From NCBI GenBank assembly GCA_928212115.1, contig CAKMRJ010005523.1:248682451-248746450 (forward strand): a stretch of DNA of 64,000 nucleotides, read 5' to 3'. Position 1 is the stretch's first letter; each line of letters opens with the position of its first letter. Both the position numbers and the translations under genes were made by a program. Source of the stretch: Lactuca virosa. Lineage: Eukaryota > Streptophyta > Magnoliopsida > Asterales > Asteraceae. The notes beneath the pieces were generated by a model. The model saw only the letters and a program-made list of their open reading frames with translations. It was not told where the DNA came from and searched no databases. Below are positions 13,056-23,753 of the stretch, piece after piece.

Positions 13056-13633
13056 GTGTACGGCCGTACACTCACTATGAAACATGCCAAAGTGTGTTTT
13101 GAAGCCTTATGAAGCATCTAGGAAATGTGTTTTGACCAATGCTTAGCTTAAACGGAAGTTTATTACCATTTTGAGCCTCAAAAAGGGTGTGTACGGCCAC
13201 ATGAGGTGTGTGCGGCCGCACACCCTTGATGATCTTGTAAAATGGTCGATTTTGATGATGAACATCATGAGTTTCTAGTAGAAATCAAGCTATAGAAGGA
13301 ATACTTACTATATAGAAGCTTGTAGGGGTGATTAAGGTCCAAAAACTAGTGTGTGTTCTTGGTGTTCTTGAAGATCTAACCAAAAAGAGGTATGTTTCAT
13401 GGATGAAAAAATGGATCTTCACTAGTTATAGAAATGAATCAACTAACAATGGATGAAACACTTACTTATTTGAAGATCAAAGTGAAAATCTTGAAGATAG
13501 TTGAGAGAGAATCCGAATTCTAGGCTTGAAAGTGTGAAAAGGGATAAAAATGGCTAAGTATCACCTTTATAAGGGAGAGTGTGCGGCCAATGAGGGGGTG
13601 TACGGCCGCACACCCAAGTGTACGGCCGTACAC
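13056..13633 (-). promoter_or_regulatory. LTR X palindromes and TATA box
   Basis: GTGTACGGCCGTACAC occurs as a perfect 16-bp palindrome at 13056-13071 and 13618-13633, with further related half-sites (GTGTGCGGCC, GTACGGCCGCACAC) at about 12994, 13190-13225 and 13580-13615. A minus-strand TATA box (TATAAAG) lies at about 13565-13571, so the 13580-13633 cluster is immediately upstream of it in the sense of transcription. Confidence 0.65.
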
Positions 13634-13831
13634 TCCTCTTGAAGGAGTGTTTGGCGGGAATTTGTTTGCTATGACTTAAGGAAACTCATCCCTATGCTCA
13701 AACCTTGATTGTACTAGGCTTAGAACACTCAAACAGACTATAAACAACGCTAAAAGATAGCCCTAACGAGTCTGACTTTGATTGAATTAAACGGTTGTAC
13801 AAGATTAGAAATTTCGGGTTGTCACAAAAGG

Positions 13832-15516
13832 CAACCACTGCTGTAGAGATCTCTTCTTTATCCTGCAAGAATGCGTCTGCAGATGTGGCCAAAGTGATTA
13901 ATGATGCTAAGATTTTTCTTGATGCTCTCAAGGGAGCTGCTGAGTCCAATACTCACAAAGTCAATTCTGCAATTGACTCTCTTTCCATGTCACTTCAAGG
14001 GGAACAACAAAAATTTGATGTGGTGCGTTCCTCTCTCAAAGCTGATTAAGAGGCTCTCTTATCATCTCTCTCCTCTCGTCTCGACCAACTGCAAAGCGAT
14101 CTCGCTATGGAAAATAAGGTCATGGATGAGTTGGCTCTCAAAAGTACTCAGGTCAAAACTCAAGCTCTGCAACTCTCTCAGCTCCGAAAAGAAAATGTTG
14201 ATCTCAAGACCGAAAGGGTTATCATCACCAGCAGCATAGGTGATGTACAGTCGATTCTTTTGCACTTGCTTGAAGCTTACGACTCTTCTCTTACCATTAC
14301 AGTTCGATGACAACTAGCTGAGAAATTGAGACCTGTTCTGGACATTTTGAGCAGGATTGAGGGTGTTCCGGAGACTGTGGTCCTTCCGAAACAAGGGGGA
14401 GATAATATTGGTCAAGTTCCATCTAAACCACCTCCTTCAAGTAAACCCATTCAAATACCGAAGGTTACTGCTGTACCAAAGGATAATGTAGCTTCGGGCA
14501 GTATACAGGACAAAGGAAAGGAGAAGGAAAATCCCAAATTCAAACTCAGTGATCAAGAGCTTGATGAAAAGCTTCTCAAGGCGAAGGTCGAAATTAGAAA
14601 GGAAAAGACATTGAAATAAGTGAACAAAGTCTTGGAACGAAGGAAATCTTTGTTTCCTCTGTGGACAATGGAAAGACTTCAGAAAGAGGCGATTGACTCT
14701 CCAAGCACACACTGGCTTGAACCGGTCCTTTCTTTCGGTCTTGAAAATTCCAAGGATGATCAGTTCGATATGCCCATCACTCGAAAAGCGTTCGTCTTTC
14801 ATTGTTTTGATTCAACTGTTCCTATCCCCTCTCCTGATCCAATGGTTGATCGAGATTTGCTCGAATTTTATCTTTCTTTCTCTCAACTGCAATACCTCAC
14901 TTGGAGTAATCAGATGATCACCACTGTGAAGGTATTGAAACCGACTTCGGCAGGTTAGTTTGTAAATGTCAAGTTTAAGGTGACACGAGGCTCAAGCCGC
15001 TCGGTTCATGAGATCTCCCTTGCTGATCTGCCGAACTTAAATCCACATGATTGGATTCTTTTGAACAACATTTTGCTGACCAATCAACAAGAATATGGGC
15101 CTATTATTGATCATATCAAACGGATGCTGGTCTGCTATATTCATGAAGTGGCGAAAATGGATCAGGAGGTTGCTTCTGCAATTAGAAAGAAGCCCACTGT
15201 AAAGCCTATCGGGAAGGCAAGTAATATAACGGTGATGATTAAAGGCAAAATTGATCCACAACATTACACTGTTTTGTTCACAAGGGGCGAAGGTCAAAGA
15301 TGTTTGTTCGCTCTGGCCAATAAGCACTTGTTCTCCACCGTGTGCTTAGAGCACATTCTTGAAATTATCTATCGGTGTGACCAGAACAGCGATGCAGATA
15401 AGAAGTTATTTACGGGCATGCTTCGGTGGTATATTCACCTTCGTCAAACTTTGCTTGCCATTATACCGAAGCTGTTCAAGACCGTGAGGTCATCTGCTCC
15501 CGCTCAACCGAAGTAG
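13832..15516 (+). pseudogene. SIRE-like 3' ORF, C-terminal half
   Basis: This continues the ORF across LTR X after the duplicated AAAGG. A coiled-coil-like region (SDLAMENKVMDELALKS and following) is succeeded by a Lys/Pro-rich hinge and a conserved C-terminal domain starting near PSTHWLEPVLSFGLENSKD. That domain includes LADLPNLNPHDWILLNNILL and ends PAQPK at 15516. Stops lie near 14047, 14308, 14617 and 14956. The minus-strand copy at 44388-45903 keeps the same C-terminal domain, with mostly conservative changes. That suggests the protein was functional when the elements moved. Function is unknown. Confidence 0.78.
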
Positions 15517-15536
15517 TCTCTCGCCTCAATTGGCGC

Positions 15537-15548
15537 AAAGGGGGAGAT
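15537..15548 (+). other. Polypurine tract of the SIRE-like element
   Basis: AAAGGGGGAGAT directly precedes the LTR start TGTTGGGTTTAAAG. The plus-strand primer site of copia elements has this form and position. The mirror copy is at 44356-44372. Confidence 0.88.
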
Positions 15549-15572
15549 TGTTGGGTTTAAAGTGTTGCGCCA
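15549..15572 (+). repeat. SIRE 3' LTR, first 24 bp, with left target-site copy of Y1
   Basis: The LTR starts TGTTGGGTTTAAAGTGTTG and is cut after CGCCA (15568-15572). CGCCA is repeated at 38068-38072, where the LTR continues, which proves a single 22.5-kb insertion between the two. Confidence 0.92.
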
Positions 15573-16491
15573 TGTCACACCCCAAAACCATGAACGGCGG
15601 AAACGTTCTGGGGTGGAGGACGTCATGTACAGTATCACAACAATGAATAGTAGTAAACAAGCAACAACATCATCCATTGCATTAATAATATAATTTTAAT
15701 ACACGTGTGTTCTGTCAAGTTATATAGACACCAAAATATAAATCAAAATGAAAGATGAGTCTTGAACGAGCTCCATCTTCTCTAAACCTTGCATCGGTAC
15801 CTGTCTACTGATGACCTGAGGATACAAATTATTTTGAAAGAGAGTATCAGCTTTAAAGCTGGTGAGATCATAAGTATTTTAGTGTCTGTATTTGTAAGAA
15901 AGTATTTGTAAGTATGTGAAGTATAAGTATGTAAAAGTTTTGAACCTCCTAGAAAACCCTATGTTTTCTACTAAAAGTAGCCTTCTACCAAGGCATCTAG
16001 TATCTGTCTGTGTCTCTTGTAAGAGTGTATTTTCCCAACTCTGACTATCATTAACCATAAATAAAGTTTCTACAGTATTGCCTATTGTGTGAATATCACA
16101 AAGTAAATGTAATGGGAAAATGAAGTAGTACTGTAGTATTGTAATAAGTGACTACTGCTGTACTAACTACCTTAAAACAATTGTAATTTAAAGTACCATG
16201 TGATCGGCATGTATCCTGCTACCGACTCAATAGAAAAACAACGATGTAAGACGTCGTAAGAAATGACATTTGGCACCCGTAGACTTGCAAGTCCCACTGT
16301 AGCGAGCAACAAGGTGTAGGATAGTCAATCCAGTATAGATCTATACACAAACTCATACGCTCCCAAAGTAAGGAGATTCTGGATACAAAAACGGTCATGG
16401 CAGGTAGTGCCATGCCCCGTTTAGTGGCTCACATAACTGTAGGTAATGTATATGTATATGTATATGTATGTGCTAGCTGTATTGTATGTTC

Positions 16492-16820
16492 TCCCTCTGT
16501 CTAGCATGTATGTATGTTCTCTCTGTATAGTACTGTAATGTACTGTGTGTACTAGCTGTATTGTGTGTTCTCTCTCTATCTAGCAAGTATTGTAATGTTC
16601 TGTATGTACTAGTTGTATTGTGTGTTCTCTCTCTATCTAGCAAGTATTGTAATGTTCTGTATGTACTAGCTGTATTTTGTGTTCTCTCTCTATCTAGCAA
16701 GTATTGTAATGTTCTGTGTGTACTAGCTGTATTGTGTGTTCTCTCTCTATCTAGCAAGTATTGTAATGTTCTATGTGTACTAGCTGTATTGTGTGTTCTC
16801 TCTCTATCTAGCAAGTATTG
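16492..16820 (-). repeat. 57-bp tandem repeat in Y1 3' LTR
   Basis: The block beginning GTACTAGCTGTATTGTGTGT recurs at 16549, 16606, 16663, 16720 and 16777, an exact 57-bp period, with a degenerate copy upstream. Because 57 is a multiple of three, open frames run through on both strands (16473-16826 minus, 16561-16821 plus). These are repeat artefacts, not genes. Confidence 0.9.
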
Positions 16821-17007
16821 ACTCATGAATGAACTGACTCATTGTATGATTCATTGTTCTAGTAATAGTATTAGTAATTTCCTAAACTACGCCTATCGTA
16901 GTTTACTAGTAATATGACTTGTACGTATGAATATGAATGTATACCCTTATTGTCCAAGGGTATTGAACTGACCGATAGAACTTTTATGTCTATACATGTA
17001 TACATAA

Positions 17008-17128
17008 TATATAACTAATATTTAGACGACCTTCAGACGAATAACCGATGCCCTAAAACCACACCCCAACGAGGAAAAGGAGATAAAGCGAGCTAGCCTT
17101 CCTAAGTCCTTTAAACATTACTTATATA
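17008..17128 (-). repeat. Foldback module in Y1 3' LTR
   Basis: The outer arms ATATATAACTAATATTTAGA and TTTAAACATTACTTATATA are complementary with few mismatches. The core ACACCCCAACGAGGAAAAGG is at 17061-17080. Confidence 0.65.
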
Positions 17129-17853
17129 ACTATACATATATAGGCATGCAATTGACAATATAAAAGTATAAAAGAAGTTTTGTAAAACCTTATAAAAGTT
17201 TAACAACTAAGAAAAGATGACTTGATGTCAGTTTGTAAAACGGTTTGAAAACAGTTTATTTGATAAGAACAGTTTTAAGTATAAGAAAAACCTTTGTTTG
17301 AAACACAATTGTAACAGGGTTTGAAAAGAAACATTCAGTATGTAAGACAGTTTAATAAATAGTTTTAAACGAGTAAAAATGTTTTGGAAAGCCATTTGAA
17401 GTAATCTGTTTGGTAAAACAGCTAAAAGAGTAGTAATTCTATTTGTATGCTAGTTATTAATCACATGTGATTGATAAACTAACTAGCATGTTTCAACTTG
17501 TATCCCCCCCCCCATTAAAGCATTTAAAAATATTTAAAAGATTGATTAAGGGGTATGAACTCACCTGTAGCGAGTGGCTTGGATGAACGGAAAGTATAGG
17601 ATGCTAGGTGTCAAGTGAAGACTTGCACACACACTATGATCCTAGTTAACATATAATATCACATATATGTAACCAATTAGTCTTTTAACAACTAAATAAC
17701 AAAGCTAAGACATCCTAGGGCATGTTAAACACCTTATATAAGTGTTATAAGTGCTAAGGATTGCATCTAAGTGTTGTAGGACATTGCCGTTGAGTTTAGG
17801 GTTTAAGGGAACCCTCTATTTGAGTTTACGATTTTTGTGACCAAACTCATTGA

Positions 17854-18586
17854 GTTTACGGTCGTAAACCCATGAGTTTACGGCCATAAACTCATCCTTC
17901 TTTGTCCAAGTGTTGTTTTGAAGCTCTACAAGTCATTAGGAACAATTCTACTTGAAGTATAGGCCTTAGGGGAGTGTTTGTGGCATCAAAACTCTTCTAT
18001 ATGTAGTTTACGGCCCATAGACCACTATTCCATGTGTTTACGGCCGTAAACACATATGATCTATGGTCTTTTGATGTTTTCAAGTCCTAAACACATCAAG
18101 GGAAAGGTCTAGGCTAGTTTCCAAAGCTTGAGAAGGGACTAGGGCCTCTTTGGCACACTTTTTAGGGTTTACGGTCCAAGGTGTTCTTGGACCGTAAACA
18201 CCTTTGATCTTGACTTTCTTGGGTGTTTTCTTGATGTATAGAAGTGTAAAAAACCTTAAGATACTCTAGGATGGAAGTACTTACAAGGTAGAGGCTTGAA
18301 ATGGTACCAAAAGGCCAAGAACACTAGTGTATGTTCTTGGTGTTCTTGGTGAAACTTGAAGATCTAACCTTTTGGAAAGGTTTCACGAATGGAAGTGTGT
18401 TAAAACACTAGATTAAGTAATATCTCAACTTAAAAGGGTTAGAAACACTTACAATATTGAAGATCAAGAAGAATGGTTGGATGATACTTGAGAGAGAAAT
18501 GGGTTTTGGATCTTGAAATTGTGAAAAGTGATAAAAATGACTAAGTGTCATATTTATACTCTCTTTTAGGGTTTACGGCCGTAAAC
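17854..18586 (-). promoter_or_regulatory. Y1 3' LTR palindrome and hairpin array with TATA box
   Basis: GTTTACGG and CCGTAAAC arms are paired repeatedly. They touch directly at 17854-17869 (one mismatch), 17876-17891 (one mismatch) and 18571-18586. A perfect 24-bp palindrome spans 18032-18055. In a 14-bp perfect stem the arms GTTTACGGTCCAAG (18167-18180) and CTTGGACCGTAAAC (18186-18199) enclose only 5 nt. A minus-strand TATA box (GTATAAATA, 18551-18559) lies 11 bp downstream, in the transcription sense, of the 18571-18586 palindrome. Confidence 0.75.
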
Positions 18587-18798
18587 ACCTTTGTTTAGGC
18601 TGTAAACTCCAAACTCTTGGAGTTTTGGTACTTTATTGTTGCACAATACACCCTAGGGCATCCTCTCTCCTGATATCTTCTAAAGTGTTAATCCTAAAAT
18701 ACTCAAACTTATTCCAAAAAGCTTGAAATTTGCAGAAACTGTTCTGACTTCTATTGAAGTGAAGGATTGTACAGAATAGAAATTTTGGGTTGTCACAT

Positions 18799-18834
18799 CA
18801 TCCCCCCGTTAGAAGGAATTTCGCCCCGAAATTA
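18799..18834 (-). other. PPT and pre-PPT hairpin of Y1
   Basis: On the minus strand: inverted repeat AATTTCG-GGG-CGAAATT (18834-18818), then CTAACGGGGGGATGA, abutting the 3' LTR. Confidence 0.82.
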
Positions 18835-18869
18835 GAATTTAGGTAAGGAAGTAGGCATGAATAATCGAG

Positions 18870-19160
18870 CCAAGAAGTGGGGATACTTCCTAATCGATTG
18901 ATTCCTGCGCTCCCAAGTGAATTCAGGTCCTCGGTTGGCATTCCAGCAAACCTTCACTAATGGGAAACGGCTATGAATCGTTCGCATGACCTCTCGGTCC
19001 ATGGTCACTACGGTTCTTCCACGCAGGTGAGGCTCTCGTTGGACCCGGTCTCGTCGAGTGGGATTATAAGAGTCTCGTCGGACGGATACTTTTTCAAGTT
19101 CGAGACGTGGAGGGTAAAATGTACGTTACTGAGTTCGTGGGGTAGGCCGAGTCGTGGATG
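18870..19160 (-). pseudogene. pol: Y1 pol fragment: integrase C-terminal and chromodomain-type region
   Basis: The minus strand encodes a diverged copy of the end of chromovirus integrase (SNLKK-like and IMDREV-like segments, ending near 18880 with the tail before the PPT). It has frameshifts and substitutions relative to Y3 at 46936-47230. Directly upstream in sense the homology jumps to reverse transcriptase, so about 2 kb (most of RT, RNase H and integrase core) is missing. The remnant is not functional. Confidence 0.75.
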
Positions 19161-19199
19161 CTTTTATTCTCATTCTTACTACGAGGGTAGATAAGTAGG

Positions 19200-19660
19200 T
19201 CATTCACAAGGATCATGACGAACTGATCCCAGTAAGAATGGCGTACCCTATTCATTAAGTTCACGAATACTACGGGCGTATTGGTCTTATCCGAGGGGTA
19301 TCACTACGGACTCGTAGTGTCCGCATCGAGTTCGGAAGGTCGTCTTCGGGACATCCTTCGCTAACACTCAAAACTGGTGATATTCGGATCTCAGGTCCAT
19401 TTCTGAAAGGTAATTCGTTCCTTGCGTTTGCTCATCTAACTCATCTGTGAGAGGCAGAGATAATGATTTCCAATAGAAATCTTGACGAGGTCTACGATAG
19501 TCGATGTACTTATGATACAATTCGTCCACCTTTCTGAAGAATAAGACCGGAGCTCTCCAGGGCGAGGAGCTTGGTCTTCCTATTCTTTTGCCGAGTAGTT
19601 CGTTAAGTTGTCTGGACTGTTTTTGTATCTCTGTAGGTGTTTAGACTGTAGGGCGATCTG
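19200..19660 (-). pseudogene. pol: Y1 pol fragment: reverse transcriptase N-terminal part
   Basis: Sequence at 19201-19430 aligns by eye with Y3 at about 49221-49430 (RT palm region), and 19540-19650 resembles the region before RT around 49550-49680. Many substitutions and indels have destroyed the frame. The RT catalytic centre that would follow is deleted. Confidence 0.7.
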
Positions 19661-19783
19661 GTTATAGTAGTCGTACTGGTTTCTAAGTTTGTTCACATGT
19701 CGATGCGATTACTCGTAGTCGTGGGCAGTCTCCGTCCTGAAGTTCATATTAGAATTCATACATGGTTCATCGATCACAGTCTC

Positions 19784-19935
19784 GTGTATACGAGTCGTAT
19801 ATAATTAAGATTGAAAAGGTAGTCGAATAAATGATTCTTCTTTAAGCTCACATCCCAACGAGGAAAGAAGTTAAAGGGGAATCATTAATTCTAAACCTGT
19901 AGAACCTTGATTATATACCACCCTTGTGTATACAT
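19784..19935 (-). repeat. Foldback module, Y1 internal copy 1 (between gag-like ORF and RT)
   Basis: Outer arms: GTATAC then GTATATAATTAAG on the left (to 19810) against CTTGATTATATAC then GTATAC on the right (19906-19933). Inner arms: AATGATTCTTCTTTAAGCT against GTTAAAGGGGAATCATT. Core CACATCCCAACGAGGAAAG at 19849-19867. Stem sequence differs from every other copy but still pairs. Confidence 0.75.
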
Positions 19936-20433
19936 TATTCATCGATAGATTAACCGTAAGAGTCCTTGTATTGAACTTGACGTACTGTACGAGTGGTACT
20001 TCGGGGAGGTTTGCTGAGGTTTCTTCGGAAAGGATAAGAAACATGAGGTACTCTACGCATGAGTACTTCGGAGTTTTGAAATGATGGCTTCGCTAGAAAG
20101 ACGTTATCGGAGAAAGAGGTGTACACACGTAACTGGTATTGTGAGAATCGAATTGACTCTAGTTGTATGATAATATCGGACCTACTTGGGGATAAAGACA
20201 TTAGACTTGATCATAAAGGCGTTACAAACAAAATTCCACAGTGCAACTTTTAACAGAGTTACAGTACTTATAGATTCACTACAAGACTATTGCTGCGAAC
20301 TAGGTATACTACAAAAGACAAGTATACGCAACACAAGCATCCCTTTACTGACGGGATCTCGCAAAAGATAAGATTCAAGTTGCACTAGTTTTAGACAGTT
20401 TTAAGGGTCTGTTACAATGAACGCCTTTGATAT
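19936..20433. other. Unassigned Y1 internal sequence
   Basis: A 498-bp stretch between the foldback and the gag-like ORF. It probably corresponds to decayed protease sequence. I see no reading frame or motif that settles it. Confidence 0.4.
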
Positions 20434-21189
20434 CTAACAAGGGTCCGACGTAGTCTCTCCTGCAGCTGTGATTCTTAGTATCTTTCCGTCTGCGCCGGAG
20501 TTCTTCGTTATCGGGAAATCCTTTCTGATATGTCCCCCCTCACCACATAAATGACATAACTGGCTTGAGCCAGCATTAGTGGTGGAAGTGATGTGTCGAG
20601 TTAGAGTTATGTGGACACGAGTGTTTTCCTTGTTCATCCACTTTGAAATTTTCCTTTCATAGGGTCTAGTTTTACCACCACCATCACAAGCCTGGTTGAC
20701 TCCGATGTCAGGGGCTTGAGTGATGGGTCGTGTCGGTGCTCTACAGCTACGAGCATGGTGCCCTACTTTTAGGCAATTGCAACATTGCATTTCATGGCAA
20801 GCCTCATGATGATGAAAACTACACTTATCACACTTCGGAAGTTTTCCCTCGTATGGTCTGCTCGGTACTGGGATGGCAGAGGTTGCCACTTGTTGCTGTT
20901 TCATGGTAAGTCTTTGGGATCGCTTGCGTTCCTTCTGGGCTTGGCGCTTTCGTTTCCTGTTCTTTGTTTTTCGGCTTTGCGAGTCTGCGACTGTTATGAT
21001 TTGATGACTTCCTAGATTTATACTACGATCGGGATTGTCAACCCCTTCGTCAGCATTGCTTGCGTTGATAGCGCTGCGGTTTGCGAGGACAGCTGCCACG
21101 ACAGCTGTAACTGCGGCTTGGAAAGTAGCGGCGTCCACAGGAAAGGCAGGGGTTTCGTTGTTCGGCGGACTGCTTCCGGATGATGACAT
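20434..21189 (-). CDS. gag: Y1 gag-like ORF lacking capsid core, with zinc knuckles
   Basis: An uninterrupted 251-residue ORF. The N-terminus (MSSSGSSPPNNETPAFPVDA, then FQAAVTAVVAAV) matches the usual start of gag in this chromovirus group. A basic stretch (RKTKNRKRKRQAQKERKRS, residues ~75-95) follows directly. Then come a Cys/His region (CDKCSFHHH..C), a CCHC knuckle (CNCLKVGHHARSC) and a third motif, CHLCGEGGHIRKDF, whose last Cys is replaced by Phe. The central capsid domain seen in Y4 gag (the WFEKTE to TWWNSH part and beyond, 58187-58700) is absent. It would be an RNA-binding nucleocapsid-like protein that cannot build a particle alone. The frame stays open although pol is destroyed. 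Confidence 0.72.
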   Translation of the reverse strand: MSSSGSSPPNNETPAFPVDAATFQAAVTAVVAAVLANRSAINASNADEGVDNPDRSINLGSHQIITVADSQSRKTKNRKRKRQAQKERKRSQRLTMKQQQVATSAIPVPSRPYEGKLPKCDKCSFHHHEACHEMQCCNCLKVGHHARSCRAPTRPITQAPDIGVNQACDGGGKTRPYERKISKWMNKENTRVHITLTRHITSTTNAGSSQLCHLCGEGGHIRKDFPITKNSGADGKILRITAAGETTSDPC

Positions 21190-21290
21190 GATTCTGTAAC
21201 ACGAAAGACAAGGAGTTCGTGAGTGACTAAGGTTGACCCTAGATTATTTTGATTCTGACTAAGAGATGAGTTATTATACATGAAAAGTTA

Positions 21291-21448
21291 GCTTATACAC
21301 ATTATGATATAATCAAGACTGGGCGGATAGTAAAATGTGTGATTCTACTTTAGTTTCACATCCCAACGAGGAAAAGAAACTAAGTTAGAAATCTCACATT
21401 CTATTGTCTACCAGGTCTTCGTTATTTATAACTTGGGAATGTATAAGC
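21291..21448 (-). repeat. Foldback module, Y1 internal copy 2 (between extra ORF and gag)
   Basis: Best example of the module. Outer arms GCTTATACAC and GTATAAGC; middle arms GATATAATCAAGACTGGG and TACCAGGTCTTCGTTAT; inner arms AATGTGTGATTCTACTTTAG and CTAAGTTAGAAATCTCACAT. All flank the core CACATCCCAACGAGGAAAAG (21357-21376). About 65 nt on each side can pair with small bulges. Y4 has no such module at the matching place (57617-58003), where its intergenic gap is about 370 bp shorter. Confidence 0.78.
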
Positions 21449-21947
21449 GAGGAAATCATAATAATAACCTTCTTACTAATCCTTCCTAATGAACTAGAAT
21501 TTCTAGTAAAGGCTATCATTGAACCTAGATGTATTTCGATTGTTCACCTAAAGAGTAGAAGTATGTTCTCGAAGGTTTGACCTACATCCCTATGATGTAA
21601 CCCTTGAAGAAGAAATGGGAATTATCCCTGAGCTAAATTACCCTAGTTCAATAACTCGACTTAGAGTGGGTTTCAGATAGACTCCCATGATAGCATGATG
21701 AAAGTATTCGAATAAAGAATGACACAGAAGTTAGCCAACTGTCAATATCTTTGATATTCATGACGCAAAAGTTCGGGAAAATTAACCTTGTAGAAGGTCT
21801 TACATCATATCCAGAGTAGAAAGGTTTTGGCCGCATAAAGGCCTAACTAAAAGTACCTACAGTACAAGATAGTTTCATAGAAAAATGCCACTTAGGACAT
21901 AGACAGGAAAAACGATTCCTTATAACCGGGAAAAAGTAAGGCATCTA
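21449..21947. other. Unassigned Y1 internal sequence
   Basis: About 500 bp between the foldback and the extra ORF. No frame or repeat recognised. Confidence 0.4.
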
Positions 21948-22512
21948 CTACTGGGGACAGTCATCCCTCTGGTGAACCCTTAGTTCAGCCAGTTGACGTT
22001 CCATATCAAGCAGGTGTCTTTCGTACACCCTCTGGCATACTCGGAGCTCTATGACTTCGGCTCGTGATTCAGCCAGTGCTTGCAGTAGGGTTTCATGGTC
22101 TCTCTCGGATCTCCCACGAGCATCTTCCAGATTAATGGTGCGGAGGGTATGCATTCTCATTTCGGGCCACTCTGCGGACCAGGATTGGCAAGACTCTGTC
22201 TGCTGAGCCCCCTTCGCTCAGGTTATAAAAGCTTCGGTCTCCATTAAATGGCATGGGCTGATCCTGTCCTTGGCTCCATGTTTCCAAACTTTCCACCCCA
22301 CGGAGGCGCCGGGCCTTGAAAAGCCGGACTAGGGTTAGGATTTGGGACAAGAGCCATCGGGGGTAGATTCTCTACTTCAGGCTCGGAGTCGGAACCATCT
22401 CCTGGTGACCATCCACAGGGATTGGGTGGTCATTTCCTGGATCAGCTTCAAACCAGCCTTCATTACCTTGCTTAGGGAAGTACAAGTTGCCGTAGGGATG
22501 GAATCCAGCCAT
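21948..22512 (-). pseudogene. Y1 copy of the extra ORF upstream of gag
   Basis: Starts MAGFHPYGNLYFPKQGNEGW at 22512 and shares with the open Y4 copy (57014-57616) the acidic DGSDSEPEV segment, the block NGDRSFYNL-EGGSADRVLP and an Arg/Glu-rich coiled-coil-like C-terminus. Frameshifts (around 22400, 22290 and 22160) split it into pieces. Position is the same in both elements: after the PBS and before gag. Function unknown. Confidence 0.75.
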
Positions 22513-22944
22513 ATTATCTACGCGAGAAAAGAGATATAAGAATCTAGTACATAAGTAGCTTATAGTAACACAAAATACTCCTATAGTATTTTAGGTTTAC
22601 GTTCTATTGTTCTCATTGTGGTATTGCGGGTAAGTTTTTTGACTTGTTGCAACCTCACAACCACACTTAGGCACATGCTAGTCAACCCTCGGATAATATA
22701 GTTGATCAGGCTATATCTTCCCAGTTTTGACTATATGTCTCTAAGTCTACTTGTGCTGCCCAACAATCGTAATACTTTTGTACTGTCCTAGTGACACTGA
22801 TTTTAGTATGAATGCAGGCACGTATACTTAATTAAATATTTTATTATTTAAAGTATAAACTCTTGGGCAGAGTATTTTAATCCCATTGTATTTATAGTCT
22901 GTATATCTTTTATGGGTTGATATACTCAATTCACTATAAACAAT

Positions 22945-22956
22945 GCTCCGATACCA
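22945..22956 (-). other. Primer binding site of Y1
   Basis: TGGTATCGGAGC on the minus strand, three bases inside the 5' LTR end (22960). It matches the 3' end of initiator tRNA-Met with one mismatch. This fixes the orientation and the inner boundary of the 5' LTR. Confidence 0.9.
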
Positions 22957-22959
22957 ATC

Positions 22960-23753
22960 TGTCACACCCCAAAACCATGAACGGCGGAAACTTTCTGGGG
23001 CGGAGGACGTCATGTACAGTATCACAACAATGAATAGTAGTAAACAAGCAACAACATCATCCATTGCATTAATAATATAATTTTAATACAAGTGTGTTCT
23101 GTCAAGTTATATAGACACCAAAATATAAATCAAAATGAAAGATGAGTCTTGAACAAGCTCCATCTTCTCTAAACCTTACATGGGTACCTGTCTACTGATG
23201 ACCTGAGGATACAAGTTATTTTGAAAGAGAGTATCAACTTTAATGCTGGTGAGATCATAAGTATTTTAGTGTCTGTATTTGTAAGAAAGTCTTTGTAAGT
23301 ATGTGAAGTATAAGTATGTAAAAGTTTTGAACCTCCTAGAAAACCCTATGTTTTCTACTAAAAGTAGCCTTCTACCAAGGCATCTAGTATCTGTCTGTGT
23401 CTCTTGTAAGAGTGTGTATTTTCCCAACTCTGACTATCATTAACCATAAATATAGTTTCTACATTATTGCCTATTGTGTGAATATCACAAAGTAAATGTA
23501 ATGGGAAAATGAAATAGTACTGTAGTATTGTAAGAAGTGACTACTGCTGTACTAACTACCTTAAAACAATTGTAATTTAAAGTACCATGTGATCGGCCTG
23601 TATCCTGCTACCGACTCAATAGAAAAACGACGATGTAAGACGTCGTAAGAAATGACATTTGGCACCCGTAGACTTGCAAGTCCCACTGTAGCGAGTAGCA
23701 AGGTGTAGGATAGTCAATCCAGTATAGATCTATACGCAAACTCATACGCTCCC
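22960..23753 (-). repeat. 5' LTR of Y1, inner part
   Basis: Begins TGTCACACCCCAAAACC at 22960 and matches the 3' LTR start at 15573. It is cut at 23753 by Y2. CTCCC (23749-23753) is the left target-site copy; the LTR resumes at 35647 after the second CTCCC (35642-35646). Total 5' LTR length without Y2 is ~3.2 kb, matching the 3' LTR. Confidence 0.92.

Larger units (their letters stand above)
11167..13826 (-). mobile_element. Solo LTR X (chromovirus), minus orientation
   Basis: A 2660-bp LTR bounded by TGTCACACCCCC (11167) and GGGTTGTCACA (13826). The 5-bp direct repeats AAAGG (11162-11166 and 13827-13831) flank it perfectly. There is no internal coding region, PBS or PPT, so it is a solo LTR left by LTR-LTR recombination. 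Its layout matches the LTRs of Y1 and Y4, and its palindromes combine GTGCGGCCGCAC-like and GTGTACGGCCGTACAC forms. It disrupts the SIRE 3' ORF in its coiled-coil part. Confidence 0.92.
15816..17564 (-). other. Intron-like segment of Y1 3' LTR
   Basis: Minus strand: CTACAG|GTGAGTTCATACC at 17564 and TTTGTATCCTCAG|GTCAT ending at 15816. The tandem repeat and foldback module fall inside. The 5' LTR shows the same sites at 36843 and 23203. Confidence 0.45.
15573..18798 (-). repeat. 3' LTR of Y1
   Basis: A 3226-bp LTR from TGTCACACCCC to GGGTTGTCACA, next to the PPT. It contains, in minus-strand order, the palindromic promoter region, donor-like site, G-run (C-run at 17504-17513 on +), foldback module, a 57-bp tandem repeat and an acceptor-like site. 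Confidence 0.93.

Noticed and set aside
16492..16820. CRISPR-like direct repeats
   Set aside because: Units are contiguous with no unique spacers, lie in a retrotransposon LTR, and the sequence is eukaryotic.
16473..16826. 117-codon minus ORF with a 19-residue repeat (and its partners at 16561-16821, 35755-36108, 35843-36103)
   Set aside because: Frame stays open only because the 57-bp tandem repeat is a multiple of three. It is open on both strands and inside an LTR.
19784..21448. Foldback modules as hammerhead ribozymes (plant retrozyme type)
   Set aside because: I could not find the CUGAUGA and GAAA catalytic boxes; the conserved core is different.
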